DNA of 6,287 nt. Origin: Caldilineaceae bacterium (lineage in GTDB: Bacteria; Chloroflexota; Anaerolineae; Caldilineales; Caldilineaceae). Location: the NCBI GenBank assembly GCA_015494005.1, contig WGCB01000617.1:1-6287 (forward strand), written 5' to 3'. Of this stretch, positions 6,181 through 6,287 are shown in pieces. The position numbers and the translations under genes were made by a program. Under the pieces are notes generated by a model that did no database searches, was not told where the DNA came from, and saw only the letters and a list, made by a program, of their open reading frames with translations. Each line of letters starts with the position of its first letter. Position 1 is the first letter of the stretch.

Positions 6181-6252
6181 GGGCCCTCTGCCCTCGTGGG
6201 TCTGGTTCGGCTGGGTCAGGTCCAGGGGAAAGACCCCGTGGGCCCGCCTGGT

Positions 6253-6281
6253 TTGACGGAAGCTAGCGACTGGTCTATGAT
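6253..6281 (+). promoter_or_regulatory. Near-consensus sigma70-type promoter reading out of the right edge
   Basis: TTGACG (6253-6258) and TATGAT (6276-6281) are separated by exactly 17 bp, each one base from consensus. Transcription would start at about 6288, just beyond the window, driving an unseen gene divergent from the phosphoesterase. The 6181-6252 stretch before it holds only the phosphoesterase 5' leader, two GGGCCC words (6181-6186, 6240-6245) and a 4-bp GGGG/CCCC stem. Confidence 0.7.
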
Positions 6282-6287
6282 GCCACC

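Noticed and set aside
6205..6240. Terminator or riboswitch in the phosphoesterase leader
   Set aside because: Only a 4-bp GGGG/CCCC stem with no T-tract and no recognisable aptamer.

Overview
The window is a GC-rich bacterial chromosome segment made of housekeeping genes and one unusual membrane protein. Three things fit Chloroflexota (an Anaerolineae/Caldilineae-like lineage): strongly GC-ending codons, the sequence of the visible EF-Tu N-terminus, and a cyclic-nucleotide-binding-like/bacterial-PH membrane protein. This assignment is recalled family knowledge plus inference and was not tested by a search. I see no mobile element, CRISPR array or recent insertion.

Layout. Positions 1-723 form a minus-strand stable-RNA/translation operon. 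A near-consensus sigma70-type promoter (-35 at 718-723, -10 at 695-700, 17-bp spacer) reads into tRNA-Thr(UGU), a 114-nt spacer with a hairpin, tRNA-Tyr(GUA), tRNA-Thr(GGU), a 170-nt structured leader, and the 5' end of tuf (EF-Tu), which runs off the left edge. This is the classic thrU-tyrU-(glyT)-thrT-tufB arrangement, but without the glycine tRNA. Positions 724-944 are a divergent intergenic region with a 16-bp inverted repeat and an extended -10 element just before uvrC.

Positions 945-5376 form a plus-strand pair: uvrC (the nuclease subunit of UvrABC nucleotide excision repair) and, 10 nt downstream with its own Shine-Dalgarno, an 840-residue protein. That protein has three divergent cyclic-nucleotide-binding-like domains followed by two copies of a (two-helix membrane hairpin + bPH2 domain) module. 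Its function is unknown, and it is the most interesting object here.

Positions 5392-6180 hold a minus-strand calcineurin-like metallophosphoesterase that converges on the 840-residue gene with only 15 bp between stop codons. Positions 6181-6287 are its upstream region and also carry a near-consensus plus-strand promoter that fires out of the right edge.

Functionally, the left operon supplies tRNAs and EF-Tu for translation, uvrC supplies DNA repair, and the phosphoesterase is a soluble hydrolase of unknown substrate. Nothing beyond proximity connects the membrane protein to DNA repair.
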